A stretch of 64,000 bases of DNA, from the NCBI RefSeq assembly GCF_014284175.1, contig NZ_JACOGA010000001.1, forward strand, positions 310,001 to 374,000, in the 5' to 3' direction. Source of the DNA: Affinundibacterium flavidum (GTDB lineage: Bacteria; Pseudomonadota; Gammaproteobacteria; Burkholderiales; Burkholderiaceae_D). The position numbers and the translations under genes are program-made. The notes under the pieces are model-generated. The model had not been told where the DNA came from and ran no database searches. It saw only the letters and a list, made by a program, of their open reading frames with translations. Shown piece by piece: positions 17,168 to 26,946 of this stretch; position 1 is the first letter of the stretch, and each line of letters begins with the position of its first letter.

Positions 17168-17182
17168 CTAGGTAAAACCTAG
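17168..17182. promoter_or_regulatory. Palindrome CTAGGT-AAA-ACCTAG between perM and purM
   Basis: A perfect 6-bp inverted repeat with a 3-bp spacer sits in the divergent perM/purM intergenic region, about 150 bp upstream of purM. It resembles a small repressor operator. Whether it serves purM or perM is unknown, and it does not match the PurR consensus as I know it. Confidence 0.35.
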
Positions 17183-17333
17183 GTCAATTTGTTAAAATAG
17201 CGGTTTTGGATGTGCTGAAAATCGTTTTTTCTGGAATTTAAACTAATTTCAGTTGAAAAATAGATGTTGAACATCCTAAGTTTCTGGCAATTCCGCTATT
17301 TTACCGCCTCAAGCCCCTACTGACGAATATCCT

Positions 17334-18377
17334 ATGAGCACAAATACTCCTGTTTCTCTTTCTTATGCCGACGCTGGTGTCGATATGGTTGCTGGCGACG
17401 CGCTGGTCGATGCGATTAAGCCATTCGCAAAACGCACGATGCGCGAAGGCGTGATGGCTGGTATCGGTGGCTTTGGCGCGATGTTTGAAGTCAGCAAAAA
17501 ATATAAAGAACCAGTGTTGGTTTCTGGTACAGATGGCGTTGGTACTAAGCTGAAATTGGCTTTTCACTTGAATCGTCACGATACAGTTGGTATCGATTTG
17601 GTCGCCATGAGCGTTAATGACATCTTGGTGCAAGGCGCAGAACCATTGTTTTTCCTCGACTATTTTGCCTGTGGCAAATTAGACGTGGCAACGGCGACCG
17701 ATGTGATCAAAGGCGTGGCATTTGGCTGCGAACAAGCAGGGTGCGCATTGATCGGTGGTGAAACCGCTGAAATGCCGTCTATGTATCCAGAAGGCGAATA
17801 CGATTTAGCTGGTTTCGCAGTTGGCGCCGTAGAAAAATCTAAGATCATCGACGGTAGCAAAATTGTTCCAGGTGATGTGATCTTGGGCTTGGCTTCTTCC
17901 GGTATTCATTCCAACGGTTTTTCTTTAGTGCGTAAAATCATCGAAGTCGCGAATCCAGATTTGAACGCGGATTTCCATGGTCGTAGCTTAGCAGATGCCC
18001 TGATTGCACCAACGCGTATCTACGTCAAACCTTTGCTGGCTTTGATGGCGAGCATGGAAGTCAAAGGTATGGCGCATATTACTGGTGGTGGTTTGGTAGA
18101 AAACGTACCACGCGTATTGGGCGACAAGTTGACCGCGATATTGGACAGCAAATCTTGGGAAATGCCACCGTTGTTCAAATGGTTGCAACAACATGGTGGC
18201 GTAGCCGATGCAGAAATGCACCGTGTATTCAACTGCGGTATTGGTATGGTTGTGATTATGGCAGCAGACCAAGCGGATGCAGCGATGGCGCAATTGGCAG
18301 CAGCCGGTGAGACCGTATTTAAGATTGGTACTATCCGTGCTCGTGAAGGTGATGAGCATCAAACGATAGTGGTATAA
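17334..18377 (+). CDS. purM: Phosphoribosylformylglycinamidine cyclo-ligase
   Basis: A 347-residue AIR synthetase of purine synthesis; it closes the imidazole ring using ATP. Conserved blocks include [17 protein letters not shown] at the start, [22 protein letters not shown], the glycine-rich GGETAEMP near residue 142 and [16 protein letters not shown]. Length and content are standard. It is transcribed alone, divergent from perM, and ends in a clear intrinsic terminator. Confidence 0.97.
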   Translation: MSTNTPVSLSYADAGVDMVAGDALVDAIKPFAKRTMREGVMAGIGGFGAMFEVSKKYKEPVLVSGTDGVGTKLKLAFHLNRHDTVGIDLVAMSVNDILVQGAEPLFFLDYFACGKLDVATATDVIKGVAFGCEQAGCALIGGETAEMPSMYPEGEYDLAGFAVGAVEKSKIIDGSKIVPGDVILGLASSGIHSNGFSLVRKIIEVANPDLNADFHGRSLADALIAPTRIYVKPLLALMASMEVKGMAHITGGGLVENVPRVLGDKLTAILDSKSWEMPPLFKWLQQHGGVADAEMHRVFNCGIGMVVIMAADQADAAMAQLAAAGETVFKIGTIRAREGDEHQTIVV

Positions 18378-18428
18378 GCGGATAGTCGAAAAGCTCTTAG
18401 TGCATCAGAACTTTGTTTAAGGACAAAA

Positions 18429-18460
18429 CGCACGTTCAATCGATGAACGTGCGTTTTTTA
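18429..18460 (+). terminator. Intrinsic terminator of purM
   Basis: A 9-bp perfect stem CGCACGTTC / GAACGTGCG with a 7-base loop is followed by TTTTTT, about 50 bp after the purM stop. Confidence 0.9.
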
Positions 18461-18522
18461 TTGTGCAATCTGTTTGATTTTCGAAAATTAGTGGTGATGC
18501 GTTAAATGTCTAAATTTGGCAT

Positions 18523-19044
18523 TTACTGATGCAGTGATTCCCACAAACTATCCCAATCTTCTGCTTTGAACGTGCCTTCGCGTTTCAAGCTGATTTGCCC
18601 ATCTGGGCTTATAAGGAAGTGACTAGGGTCAGCATTCATCTGACCAAATCCAGTAATTGCTTCCGCGTTGCCGCGCCAGATTAAGGGAAACTGCTGATTC
18701 TTAGGAATGCTTGCCGCCAATATTTGGGTGTATAAATTAAAGTCAGCTCTCGTCTTATCGGTATTGACGCCTATCAAAACAAAATTCTTGGCATTATTGT
18801 CGCGATAGAATTCACGCATTAATTTCAAATCGCGAGCGCAGACACTACAGCCAGCACTATAAAAGCTGACCAAAACTGTTTTGCCTGCATAATTTCTCAA
18901 ATCAATTTTCTTGCCGGTGTAATCAGTACCAATTAATCCCAGCTTTGCTGTTGCTTTGATTTGTTGGGCGAAATTTGGCGTGCTAAAGCCAATCGCAAAA
19001 ACAAACCAGCTCATTCTAAATATAAATTTGTACATAATCGCCAT
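18523..19044 (-). CDS. TlpA-like thiol-disulfide/redoxin protein
   Basis: A 173-residue exported thioredoxin-fold protein. It has an N-terminal hydrophobic signal ending near FSTPNFAQQ. The redoxin domain shows TVLVSFYSAGCSVCARD, giving a CxxC active site, then VLIGVNTDK and a typical ADPSHFLISPDGQI close. Members reduce or scavenge in the periplasm (cytochrome maturation, protein thiols or peroxides); the specific role is unclear. I start at the ATG at 19044 because the upstream extension is not signal-like; an ATG at 19035 is also possible. It converges with purM. Confidence 0.8.
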   Translation of the reverse strand: MAIMYKFIFRMSWFVFAIGFSTPNFAQQIKATAKLGLIGTDYTGKKIDLRNYAGKTVLVSFYSAGCSVCARDLKLMREFYRDNNAKNFVLIGVNTDKTRADFNLYTQILAASIPKNQQFPLIWRGNAEAITGFGQMNADPSHFLISPDGQISLKREGTFKAEDWDSLWESLHQ

Positions 19045-19413
19045 GATGGAAGGGTTAGAAGTGTTTGAGGAGTTAATGGCGATTAGTCGTGGGGCGGAGC
19101 AAGAAATTACACGATAGGATGAAAAAATAAATTTGCGGCAATTTTGACTTGTCGAAAATCGAAATATTATTTGCGCGTAAATGGTTTTCCCCAATTAGGA
19201 ACTCCATGAATCAAAACGCAAAAATGATCGATGATCAAATAAATCTAGCGTTTATTCACTTTTTATCAGAAAAAAGTCTAATTTAATATCAATAGTGCAT
19301 TAAAGGTGACATCCTACGTCTGCAAGATCCTTCAAATACTTTAGAATAGAGGGCTACGTTAAAAATACAGTGAATAGCCAGCTAGAAAGCGACTATTGAC
19401 GCAGGAAAAACTC

Positions 19414-20529
19414 ATGAAACTATCGAATACCCAAGAAATCGTTGAAGAATTACGTGCTGGTCGTATGGTGATTTTGGTTGATGAAGAAGATAGAGAGAAT
19501 GAAGGTGATTTGGTCTTAGCAGCCGAATTCGTCACACCCGAGGCGATTAATTTTATGGCTAAGTATGGCCGCGGATTAATTTGTCTCACCCTGACAGAAG
19601 AGCGATGCGAGCAACTTAATTTGCCGATGATGTCGAGTCGAAATGGTACGGCTTATGGCACAAATTTTACAGTATCGATAGAAGCTGCTGAAGGCGTAAC
19701 GACTGGTATTTCTGCGGCAGATCGTGCGCGGACTATACAGGTTGCTGTCGATCCGAAAATGACAGCGGACGATATTGTGCAACCCGGACATATTTTTCCT
19801 TTGAAAGCGCAAAAAGGCGGTGTCTTGATGCGTGCGGGTCACACCGAAGCAGGATGTGATTTCGCAGAATTAGCTGGATTGAATCCATCCTCCGTGATCT
19901 GTGAAATCATGAAAGATGACGGTACGATGGCGCGCCTGCCAGACCTTTTAGAGTTTGCGGCGACACATGGTTTGAAGATAGGCACGATTGCTGACTTAAT
20001 TCGCTATCGCAGCCAAAATGAGAGTATGGTGCAGCGTGTAGCAGAGCGGGAAATGAATACCGCGCATGGCATGTTTAAGGCGATTGTCTATCGCGACTTA
20101 CCAAGTAATTCTGCGCATTTGGCTTTGGTGCATGGCACCGTTAGCGCAGATCAAGAAGCATTGGTGCGCGTGCATCAACCAGTTTCTATTTTGGACCTAT
20201 TAGAAAGTCAGGTTTCTACCCACTCTTGGAATATTGCAAGCGCCTTGGCCGCGATTAAAGCGTCAAACAATGGCGTGATGGTTTTGTTGAATTGCGAAGA
20301 AACGGCTGAGCAATTGTTTGCGCAATTTAATGCTTTAAATACGCCTGAAAAACGTCCGCAAGGCCGCGCTGCGCGTATGGATTTAAGAACCTACGGAATT
20401 GGCGCTCAGATTTTGAAGGATGTTGGCGTTGGGCGTATGCGTTTATTGGCAAATCCGCGAAAAATGCCTTCTATGACAGGCTTTAATTTGGAAGTGACGG
20501 GTTACCTGGATTGTCCAAAAGATTGTTAG
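19414..20529 (+). CDS. ribBA: 3,4-dihydroxy-2-butanone-4-phosphate synthase with GTP cyclohydrolase II-like domain
   Basis: A 371-residue two-domain riboflavin protein. Residues ~1-205 are the RibB domain with [30 protein letters not shown] and [16 protein letters not shown], all intact, making DHBP from ribulose 5-phosphate. Residues ~210-371 align to GTP cyclohydrolase II but lack the zinc cysteines: the region that should read like HSECLTGD...RCDCG is [20 protein letters not shown]. The end block [15 protein letters not shown] is retained. So the RibA activity is probably lost and another GTP cyclohydrolase II should exist elsewhere. The ATG at 19414 follows AGGAAA. No FMN riboswitch is seen upstream. 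Confidence 0.93.
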   Translation: MKLSNTQEIVEELRAGRMVILVDEEDRENEGDLVLAAEFVTPEAINFMAKYGRGLICLTLTEERCEQLNLPMMSSRNGTAYGTNFTVSIEAAEGVTTGISAADRARTIQVAVDPKMTADDIVQPGHIFPLKAQKGGVLMRAGHTEAGCDFAELAGLNPSSVICEIMKDDGTMARLPDLLEFAATHGLKIGTIADLIRYRSQNESMVQRVAEREMNTAHGMFKAIVYRDLPSNSAHLALVHGTVSADQEALVRVHQPVSILDLLESQVSTHSWNIASALAAIKASNNGVMVLLNCEETAEQLFAQFNALNTPEKRPQGRAARMDLRTYGIGAQILKDVGVGRMRLLANPRKMPSMTGFNLEVTGYLDCPKDC

Positions 20530-20607
20530 ACTTGGCGATAATTGTGGTGCTTTCGAAATAATCTATTAGTGATGTATATGGTCAGAATTGACCTGAAGGG
20601 AAATAAA

Positions 20608-21108
20608 ATGACAGTTGGACATTACGAATCAAATTTGGATGGCGCAGGTGTACGTGTTGGCATCGTTCAAGCGCGCTTTAATGAAAATATTGGTGCTGGC
20701 TTATTGAACGCGTGTTTGCAAGAGTTGAAAAACCTTGGTGTGATGAATGAGGATATTCTTCACGTAACCGTACCAGGCGCCTTGGAAGTTCCTCTAGCCT
20801 TGCAAAAAATGGCTGCGACCAATCAATTTGATGCATTGATTGCCTTAGGTGCTGTGATTCGTGGCGAAACTTATCATTTTGAATTGGTTTCAAATGAATC
20901 GGGTGCAGGCATTACGCGTGTTGGACTCGATGCAGGTATTCCGATTGCGAACGCTATTTTGACGACAGAAACTGACGAGCAAGCGGAAGTTCGTATGCAA
21001 GAAAAGGGTGCGGATGCGGCGCGTGTTGCCGTTGAAATGGCTAATTTGGCCTTGGCCTTAGAAGAACTGGCAGAAGCGACAGAAGATATTGATTACGATG
21101 ACGAGTAG
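20608..21108 (+). CDS. ribH: 6,7-dimethyl-8-ribityllumazine synthase
   Basis: A 166-residue enzyme that joins the DHBP from RibB with the pyrimidine intermediate to give lumazine, the step before riboflavin. Family blocks are [13 protein letters not shown] near residue 17, [16 protein letters not shown] and the [18 protein letters not shown] substrate region. The ATG at 20608 has GAAGGG upstream; the frame is open before this but not homologous. It lies between ribBA and nusB, the usual riboflavin operon order. Confidence 0.96.
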   Translation: MTVGHYESNLDGAGVRVGIVQARFNENIGAGLLNACLQELKNLGVMNEDILHVTVPGALEVPLALQKMAATNQFDALIALGAVIRGETYHFELVSNESGAGITRVGLDAGIPIANAILTTETDEQAEVRMQEKGADAARVAVEMANLALALEELAEATEDIDYDDE

Positions 21109-21209
21109 TCTGTAGCCGAATCATTTTTAGTAATACAGATAGAGCGACAAAAAATTAGTAGGGCTAGCAGAAGAGTCTGCAAAGTCAGAAAGCAAAGATA
21201 GGAAAAAGA

Positions 21210-21674
21210 ATGACATCAAGTACCCAACACGCAAATCCAAGCAAAAGTCGATCACCACGCCATCGCGCTCGTGAATTCGCCTTGCAAGGCATCTATCAAT
21301 GGCTTTTGAATAATGAAGACTCCGGTGTTATTGATGCTCATATCCGCGAGGCGCACGGCTTTGATAAAGCGGACAGAGAGCATTTTGACGCTTTGTTGCA
21401 TGGAGCAATTAATCAATCTATCGAATTGCGCGAAGCGTTTATGCCATTTATTGATCGCGGCATCGCTGAATTGTCACCGATCGAGCATGCAGCATTGCTG
21501 ATTGGCGCATATGAAATGAAAAATCATATCGAAATTCCTTATCGCGTAATTATTAATGAGGCGGTGGAATTGACCAAGTCATTTGGCGGTCAAGACGGTC
21601 ATAAATATGTGAACGGCGTACTCGATAAATTGGCGACGCGCTTACGCACAGCAGAGGTTGATGCGAAGAAGTAA
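21210..21674 (+). CDS. nusB: Transcription antitermination factor NusB
   Basis: A 154-residue all-helical RNA-binding protein. It starts with a basic [20 protein letters not shown] and continues with [16 protein letters not shown] and the conserved [27 protein letters not shown] block. NusB with NusE binds boxA of rRNA leaders and prevents premature termination. It completes ribBA-ribH-nusB, about 100 bp after ribH, and is followed by a shared terminator. Confidence 0.95.
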   Translation: MTSSTQHANPSKSRSPRHRAREFALQGIYQWLLNNEDSGVIDAHIREAHGFDKADREHFDALLHGAINQSIELREAFMPFIDRGIAELSPIEHAALLIGAYEMKNHIEIPYRVIINEAVELTKSFGGQDGHKYVNGVLDKLATRLRTAEVDAKK

Positions 21675-21779
21675 GTTTAAGATTTTTTCGCTTATTCTGA
21701 TTATTTTACTATTTAGAAATTTAGCGATTGTTTATTGATTGTTCAGCAATTACTTATTGATTGCTCAGTGATTAAGTAA

Positions 21780-21817
21780 AAAAGCCCCGACTCAGCGAAT
21801 GTGTCGGGGCTTTTTTG
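21780..21817. terminator. Bidirectional intrinsic terminator, nusB / DUF3224 gene
   Basis: AAAAGCCCCGAC pairs with GTCGGGGCTTTT across a short loop, with A-run and T-run flanks on both sides, so it can end transcripts from nusB and from the convergent DUF3224 gene. Confidence 0.92.
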
Positions 21818-21822
21818 TGAGC

Positions 21823-22209
21823 TTACTCAAAACTATATTCTAGTAATACCTGCGAAGCATCGTTTCCTGTGGTGCTCCAAGTAGTGCGACCATGGCCTTT
21901 GATGCCCGTGAAATCTCCTGTGCCAGATCCATAAATAACATTGAGGGTGCTGATTGACTGCCCCGACTTCATTGAGCCTATATGTTGCAGGATAAAGCCG
22001 CCAACGCGATCCCCGATTCTTCCTGTTAAATATTCAAGTCCGACAAAATTAGAAGTGCCTGGTGCACCAGCAAAGGCCAGGCATTCAAAGCGCGACTCGG
22101 CTTCAATGTCGCCGAGATAGAGATGGGTTAATTTTGAACGTCTTAAACCCGTAGTCAGGTCTAACTTCTCGTCCATACCAAACAGTTTTACTGTGCCACA
22201 TGCCAACAT
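21823..22209 (-). CDS. DUF3224 domain protein
   Basis: A 128-residue soluble protein matching DUF3224, a beta-barrel-like family (dihydrofolate-like small barrel) of unknown role. Visible features are an early KLDLTTG, SRFECLAFAGAPGTSNFVGLEYLTGRI in the centre, and YGSGTGDFTGIKGHGR near the end. I use the ATG at 22209 because GGGGGAG precedes it; a TTG five codons earlier is less likely. It converges with nusB. A relation to the divergent LysR regulator next to it is possible, since such regulators often control a neighbouring divergent gene. Confidence 0.75.
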   Translation of the reverse strand: MLACGTVKLFGMDEKLDLTTGLRRSKLTHLYLGDIEAESRFECLAFAGAPGTSNFVGLEYLTGRIGDRVGGFILQHIGSMKSGQSISTLNVIYGSGTGDFTGIKGHGRTTWSTTGNDASQVLLEYSFE

Positions 22210-22349
22210 TTCGCTCTCCCCCAAGGCGTTTCAAAAGATGAATTACAGCTTTCCATTACTTCGTATTGCAAACTTGACTTGGAAAGTGAAGGTCTCTTCT
22301 GAATGTTTATTTATTGCGTTATTTTTATTTTGAAGACATATCGGACTTA

Positions 22350-22380
22350 TTGTCTCTTCTTGTCTCTTATTTGTATTTCT
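22350..22380. promoter_or_regulatory. 10-bp-period repeats upstream of the LysR gene
   Basis: TTGTCTCTT at 22350-22358 recurs at 22360-22368, and a related TTTGTATTTC-TTGTC follows, giving about four units on the same helix face in the divergent DUF3224/LysR region. They could be regulator-binding sites. There is no clear LysR-type T-N11-A dyad within them. Confidence 0.3.
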
Positions 22381-22497
22381 TGTCGAGTATTTCAAAAAAC
22401 GCATATCATGTCTAGTCACAAATTCACATGCTCTATGTTATTTTGTTATAGCGTGGGTGTTATGCAAAAAATATTTTAACTTAAAAAATAGTAAACT

Positions 22498-23427
22498 ATG
22501 ATGAAATTTAGACAAATCGAGGCGTTTCGTTGTCTTATGGTCGCAGGGACCAGCATCGGTGCCGCCAGAAAGATGAATATTACACAGCCAGCGATTAGTC
22601 GTCTGGTTTCTGACTTAGAAGACTCTCTCGGTTTTCGGCTTTTTAATCGATCAAAAGGGCGACTGGAGCCAACCACAGCGGGAGTGCGTTTTTATCGTGC
22701 TGTTGAAGAAAATTTTCTTGGATTAGAACGCTTGACACAGGTCGCTAGTAATATTCGTAACGATGCCCCAGAAGGTATTTCCGTCGCTTGTCTATTCGTG
22801 CTCTCGACGACATTAATGCCCTTGGTTTTGAAGGAGTTTTTCAAATATCATCCTGACGTGCCAGTCACCGTTGATACATGTAACGGGCCCGAAATTCTGG
22901 TCAGACTGCAAGACATGAAAGTGGATATGGCAATAGCCTTGGATTTTCCGGCATTTGCGGGTGTAGAAATAGAAAAGATCTTAAAAGTGAATGTCATGTG
23001 TGCGATGCCCGAGGGGCATCACTTGAGCTCAAGAGAATTGATTTATCCTAGCGATTTGGACGGCGAGGACATGATAGGTTGGGTGCCAATTATTTCGCAA
23101 AACTATGAAAAAGAGCGTCAGAGTCTAGTCGATGCAGGAAGCGTGCCTCGGAACGTCGTGAAAACACATACTTCACATACGCGTTATGCGATGGTTGCCA
23201 ATGGATTGGGTCTATCAATTGTCGAACCATTTGCCGCGAAAATTTGGAAGACAAATGGCGTTGTCGTCCGTCCCTTTGCCGGCAATATCAGCTACGAATA
23301 CGTGTTGGCCTATCCGGGTGGGGGAATACGTTCGGAATTAATGCATGACTTTCGTGACGCGGTGATGAAAGTCGCTAAAGAATATGACTTTGGTTTTGAT
23401 GCTCGTGCGGAAGCAGATGCTGACTGA
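22498..23427 (+). CDS. LysR-family transcriptional regulator
   Basis: A 309-residue regulator. Residues 3-62 form the winged helix-turn-helix (FRQIEAFRCLMVAGTSIGAA, ITQPAISRLVSDLE, LFNRSKGRLEPTTAG). Residues ~90-295 form the periplasmic-binding-like effector domain, with VAMCAMPEGHHL-like and ANGLGLSIVEPF segments. The relatives I would expect are opine- and amino-acid-type LysR activators, but the ligand is unknown. Two consecutive ATGs (22498, 22501) leave the start ambiguous by one codon. It is divergent from the DUF3224 gene and ends in a terminator. Confidence 0.88.
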   Translation: MMKFRQIEAFRCLMVAGTSIGAARKMNITQPAISRLVSDLEDSLGFRLFNRSKGRLEPTTAGVRFYRAVEENFLGLERLTQVASNIRNDAPEGISVACLFVLSTTLMPLVLKEFFKYHPDVPVTVDTCNGPEILVRLQDMKVDMAIALDFPAFAGVEIEKILKVNVMCAMPEGHHLSSRELIYPSDLDGEDMIGWVPIISQNYEKERQSLVDAGSVPRNVVKTHTSHTRYAMVANGLGLSIVEPFAAKIWKTNGVVVRPFAGNISYEYVLAYPGGGIRSELMHDFRDAVMKVAKEYDFGFDARAEADAD

Positions 23428-23459
23428 TTCAGATTTAGCTTAATAGGAATCTGAAGTGC

Positions 23460-23510
23460 AAAGAGCATTCAATAAACCCGTGTCCCGAGTTTAAAGAATG
23501 CTCTTTTTTC
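23460..23510 (+). terminator. Intrinsic terminator of the LysR gene
   Basis: AAGAGCATTC (from 23461) pairs perfectly with GAATGCTCTT (23496-23505) across about 25 bases and is followed by a T run. The loop is larger than usual. Confidence 0.75.
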
Positions 23511-23580
23511 TTTGAATTTTGCCTGTGTAAGAAGCTATCAGTTAGACTATTCAGACAGAATTAGCCTATATTAGTTCGTA

Positions 23581-24528
23581 TTAAATACCCGCTAATTGTT
23601 CCGCTTTGATAGAGGAGTGCTGAGTAATTTCGTCGCTGCGTTTTTCAACAACAGGCTCTTGTGGTCGTGAAATCATCGTTGGTTTTGCGGTGGTTGAAAA
23701 AATAGAGACCGTTTTTCCAGCTGCGACATCTTTCAAACGCTTGTATTCAGCCATCACTAAGCTGCCGTAGCCGCCGTCTGTTTCGTTGTCGGCAGCGCCA
23801 ACATAACGTTTCAAGCCTGCCTCAATAGATCCTGTGCTGGCAACATACTCTTTCAGAATCATCGCGCCAACTTTGATATTGGCTACAGGATTAAGTGCAG
23901 CTTTGATGCCGCCCAATTCGGCAAATTTGTCGTGGTGAACTTTAGACATAACTTGCATCAAACCTTGCGCGCCAACAGGGCTTTCAGAAAATGGGTTAAA
24001 GCGTGATTCAATTGCGATCACGGATAAGATAAGCAAAGGATCTAATTTGGTTTCTTTGGCCGTCAAGTAGGTTGCAGATACCAGCATATTGATCGCTTCG
24101 TCAGCAACACGATAGCGTTTTGAAAGCCAATTGGTGACAAGTTGCTGTTGACGTTGATTGCCAATCAGGTTCTTGTAGTTATTATTCACCGCAGTTTCGA
24201 CGTGCGCCTCGGATTCGTCGTTGACATTGGCAACCAATTGCGGTGTCGCCATCAGCATCGATAAATCAGGTTCTGCAACTTTGCTTTCAGTGTTGCTTGC
24301 TACGTCATCGCTGAATGGCGAGAGTGCACGAAATTTATCTGCTAATCCTGGGCTGAAGAACATGCTGGCAAGTACCAGCAAAGCTAACAGGCCGAGGCCA
24401 GATGTGATGTGTAAAACTGTCGTCAGTGTGCTGACTTTCGTTTTGCTGGCTATTAAGCGTGCCATCTCTTTTTCAGCCGATAGACACTTGCTCGGTGAAC
24501 GAGCTGTTAAAATCAAATTTTGAAGCAT
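23581..24528 (-). CDS. Lytic transglycosylase (SLT domain), membrane-anchored
   Basis: A 315-residue protein. The start is fixed by AGGAGG six bases before the ATG at 24528. After a basic cytoplasmic start, one membrane segment at residues ~38-58 anchors it (LGLLALLVLASMFF). A disordered stretch follows, then the SLT catalytic domain at ~145-255, with the catalytic Glu in IAIESRFNPFSESPVGAQGLMQV and the supporting YVGAADNETDGGYG. The enzyme cleaves peptidoglycan to 1,6-anhydro-muropeptides. The C-terminal 50 residues are low complexity. It is divergent from ubiD. Confidence 0.9.
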   Translation of the reverse strand: MLQNLILTARSPSKCLSAEKEMARLIASKTKVSTLTTVLHITSGLGLLALLVLASMFFSPGLADKFRALSPFSDDVASNTESKVAEPDLSMLMATPQLVANVNDESEAHVETAVNNNYKNLIGNQRQQQLVTNWLSKRYRVADEAINMLVSATYLTAKETKLDPLLILSVIAIESRFNPFSESPVGAQGLMQVMSKVHHDKFAELGGIKAALNPVANIKVGAMILKEYVASTGSIEAGLKRYVGAADNETDGGYGSLVMAEYKRLKDVAAGKTVSIFSTTAKPTMISRPQEPVVEKRSDEITQHSSIKAEQLAGI

Positions 24529-25035
24529 ACAACCTCCTGAAATTTCGAGAAGTGTCACGCATGTAAAGTCAGTGAATGAGCTTACATGCCATCTGCGAAT
24601 CAGAAACATCATCTTGGTATCTAAAATGCGATACTAAGACGCCGGAGTTCCTCATTCTTTTCGGTCTTGCTATGGCATGGCAGAAAAGAATGAATAACGA
24701 AATTCGGGTTGAGGCTTTCGCCTGGATTGACGTAAGGAGATTTCTTGTCCTTAGGTTTTGATGGGAACCCGATTCCCAAAACTTTAGTCGTTCAAATTCT
24801 GAATCGATCGAGAATTTGAATAAAACTCTAAAATATTACTGTAAATCAATTCAGTGGTTTTTGAAGTTGGGCGAATTGTAGGGGGGCATTTATATCGAGT
24901 CAATACTATAGATTCAATTCTTAATTACTTTTGAGTCTTACTTTTTGTGCTGCAACGCAGCAAAACCTAATAAAATCAACTACTTGCCGCTGAATTTTAA
25001 GTAAAATTGTTGACCATTTGAATTCGTAAAAATAG
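24529..25035. other. Divergent intergenic region with perfect 10-bp inverted repeat
   Basis: About 500 bp between the transglycosylase gene and ubiD. At 24791-24800 TTCAAATTCT is mirrored exactly by AGAATTTGAA at 24811-24820, around a 10-bp centre that itself contains ATCGAT. No T run follows, so it is more operator-like than terminator-like. No convincing gene is seen in the stretch. Confidence 0.55.
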
Positions 25036-26520
25036 ATGAAATATTCTGACCTAAGGGATTTTATTTCCCAATTGCAGCAACAAAATGAATTAAAACATAT
25101 AGTTACGTCGGTATCGCCGAATCTGGAAATGACGGAGATATGTGACCGAACCTTGCGTGCAGAAGGCCCTGCTTTGCTATTCATGAATCCCACCGGGCAT
25201 TCCATTCCAGTACTGGGTAACTTATTTGGAACTCCCAAACGTGTCGCGATGGGAATGGGGGCAAGCGACATTAGTGAACTGCGAAAAATTGGTCACGTCC
25301 TCTCGTCATTAAAAGAACCAGAACCTCCAAAAGGATTTAAAGATATTCTCGGCCTAGGTTCTTTAGTCAAAGCAGTCTGGGATATGGCTCCAAAAGAGTT
25401 GCGCAGTGCGCCGTGCCAAGAAATTATATGGGAGGGTGATGATGTGGATTTGGCGCGTCTGCCGATTCAGCATTGTTGGCCAGGCGATATAGCACCACTG
25501 ATTACCTGGGGTTTGGTGATCACGAAAGGGCCGCATAAAAAGCGTCAAAATTTAGGAATTTACCGGCAGCAGGTTTTGGGACGAAATAAAGTGATCATGC
25601 GTTGGTTAGCGCATCGCGGTGGTGCTTTAGATTTTAGAGAGCATACGCTGGTGAATAAAGGTCAACCCTATCCGATTGCGGTCGCATTGGGAGCTGATCC
25701 CGCGACAATTTTAGGCGCGGTAACACCAGTGCCGGATAGTTTGTCGGAGTATCAGTTTGCAGGATTGTTGCGAGGTAGTCGAACAGAATTGGTAAAAGCC
25801 ATCGGTAGTGAATTGCGCGTGCCGGCTTCTGCCGAGATCGTATTGGAAGGACATATCTACCCTGATGCATCTCATCCTAGTGGATATGAGCACGCGTTGG
25901 AGGGGCCGTACGGTGATCACACTGGGTATTACAACGAGCAAGATAGCTTCCCGGTTTTTACGATTGATAGAATCACGATGCGGCAGAATCCTATTTATCA
26001 CTCTACTTATACTGGTAAGCCGCCTGACGAACCCGCGGTCTTAGGTGTTGCCTTAAACGAGGTGTTCATTCCTCTTTTGCAAAAACAATTTCCAGAGATT
26101 ACTGATTTTTATTTACCGCCTGAAGGTTGTAGTTACCGCATGGCAGTGGTGCAGATGAAAAAGTCATATGCTGGGCATGCTAAGAGAGTGATGTTCGGGG
26201 TCTGGAGTTTCTTGCGTCAATTCATGTATACCAAATTTATTATCGTGGTTGATGAGGACGTCAATATTCGTGATTGGAAAGAAGTGATTTGGGCGATCAC
26301 CACGCGGGTTGATCCGATTCGTGACACGACGATGGTCGACAACACTCCGATTGATTATTTGGATTTCGCATCACCGGTCAGTGGACTGGGAAGTAAGATG
26401 GGTTTGGATGCGACGAATAAGTGGCCAGGTGAAACCACGCGGGAGTGGGGGACGACAATTCAAATGTCGGCTGACGTGAAAAAACGGATAGACGGTATTT
26501 GGCAAGAGTTGGGGCTGTGA
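25036..26520 (+). CDS. ubiD: 4-hydroxy-3-polyprenylbenzoate decarboxylase
   Basis: A 494-residue prenyl-FMN-dependent decarboxylase of ubiquinone synthesis. It has [11 protein letters not shown] at the start, the prenylated flavin and metal region with [25 protein letters not shown] at ~175-200, [18 protein letters not shown], and the late [12 protein letters not shown] and [15 protein letters not shown] blocks. Full length for the family. UbiD needs the flavin prenyltransferase UbiX, which is not in this window. It stands alone ahead of the 4.5S RNA gene. Confidence 0.95.
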   Translation: MKYSDLRDFISQLQQQNELKHIVTSVSPNLEMTEICDRTLRAEGPALLFMNPTGHSIPVLGNLFGTPKRVAMGMGASDISELRKIGHVLSSLKEPEPPKGFKDILGLGSLVKAVWDMAPKELRSAPCQEIIWEGDDVDLARLPIQHCWPGDIAPLITWGLVITKGPHKKRQNLGIYRQQVLGRNKVIMRWLAHRGGALDFREHTLVNKGQPYPIAVALGADPATILGAVTPVPDSLSEYQFAGLLRGSRTELVKAIGSELRVPASAEIVLEGHIYPDASHPSGYEHALEGPYGDHTGYYNEQDSFPVFTIDRITMRQNPIYHSTYTGKPPDEPAVLGVALNEVFIPLLQKQFPEITDFYLPPEGCSYRMAVVQMKKSYAGHAKRVMFGVWSFLRQFMYTKFIIVVDEDVNIRDWKEVIWAITTRVDPIRDTTMVDNTPIDYLDFASPVSGLGSKMGLDATNKWPGETTREWGTTIQMSADVKKRIDGIWQELGL

Positions 26521-26594
26521 AAATCAACTTCTTGAAGTTAGGTTGATGCTCGCCATTGTCGCCTTGCTAGTTTTGATTCTCATTCACGAATAAC

Positions 26595-26624
26595 TGGCAA
26601 TGTGCGACAACAATCGGCTATAAT
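26595..26624 (+). promoter_or_regulatory. Promoter of the SRP RNA gene
   Basis: A consensus -10 TATAAT lies at 26619-26624 with a weaker -35 (TGGCAA at 26595-26600, 18-bp spacing). The RNA would start about seven bases downstream, at the GGCGGG of the SRP RNA. Confidence 0.7.
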
Positions 26625-26631
26625 GCGAGCT

Positions 26632-26728
26632 GGCGGGCCCCTGCGCATTGCGGCGTGACCAATCTGGTCAGGTCGGGAACGAAGCAGCCACAGTCATTTC
26701 CCGTAAGTGCCGCAGATCAGGCTCGCCT
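26632..26728 (+). ncRNA. ffs: Signal recognition particle 4.5S RNA, small type
   Basis: The hairpin RNA of the bacterial SRP. The universally conserved apical loop segment GGTCAGGTCGGGAACGAAGC and the asymmetric loop around GCAGCCACAG are present, and the ends GGCGGGCC and GGCTCGCC pair. Length about 97 nt. It is expressed from its own promoter and lies upstream of dnaX, a placement seen in other betaproteobacteria. It binds Ffh and FtsY to target membrane proteins. Ends are estimated from pairing and the TCTTTT tail. Confidence 0.92.
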
Positions 26729-26946
26729 CTTTTCTCCTCTATCGATTCTCTACTGATTCTCCTTTGGACTAGCTCCAAACCTATTCCTTTCATGTGTTTC
26801 CCCAAAAAATGCAAGGCATGCTGAGGTACTTCTTCGTGTTTGTATAGCAACAGCAATTGTTTTGGCTGGTGAATGATCACACGATTGATGCAAACATATT
26901 TTCCATGCGTATCGTGTATGCAGCGCACTTGTGATTTGCGTGGCAA
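26668..26946 (-). CDS. Doubtful small basic protein, antisense to the SRP RNA end
   Basis: A 92-residue open frame with a TTG start and no clear ribosome-binding site. Its last third runs antisense through the SRP RNA gene. Still, the first 60 residues look protein-like (VRCIHDTHGKYVCINRVI, then PKQLLLLYKHEEVPQHAL) with codon use like nearby genes. I cannot assign a family. It may be real up to a point, or chance coding. Confidence 0.25.
   Translation of the reverse strand: MPRKSQVRCIHDTHGKYVCINRVIIHQPKQLLLLYKHEEVPQHALHFLGKHMKGIGLELVQRRISRESIEEKRGEPDLRHLREMTVAASFPT

Noticed and set aside
19195..19413. FMN riboswitch ahead of ribBA
   Set aside because: The conserved FMN-aptamer segments are not found in the leader; only AT-rich sequence and a normal ribosome-binding site are seen.
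24576..24761. 61-residue plus-strand open frame upstream of ubiD
   Set aside because: It begins within the promoter region of the transglycosylase gene and lacks a ribosome-binding site and similarity.
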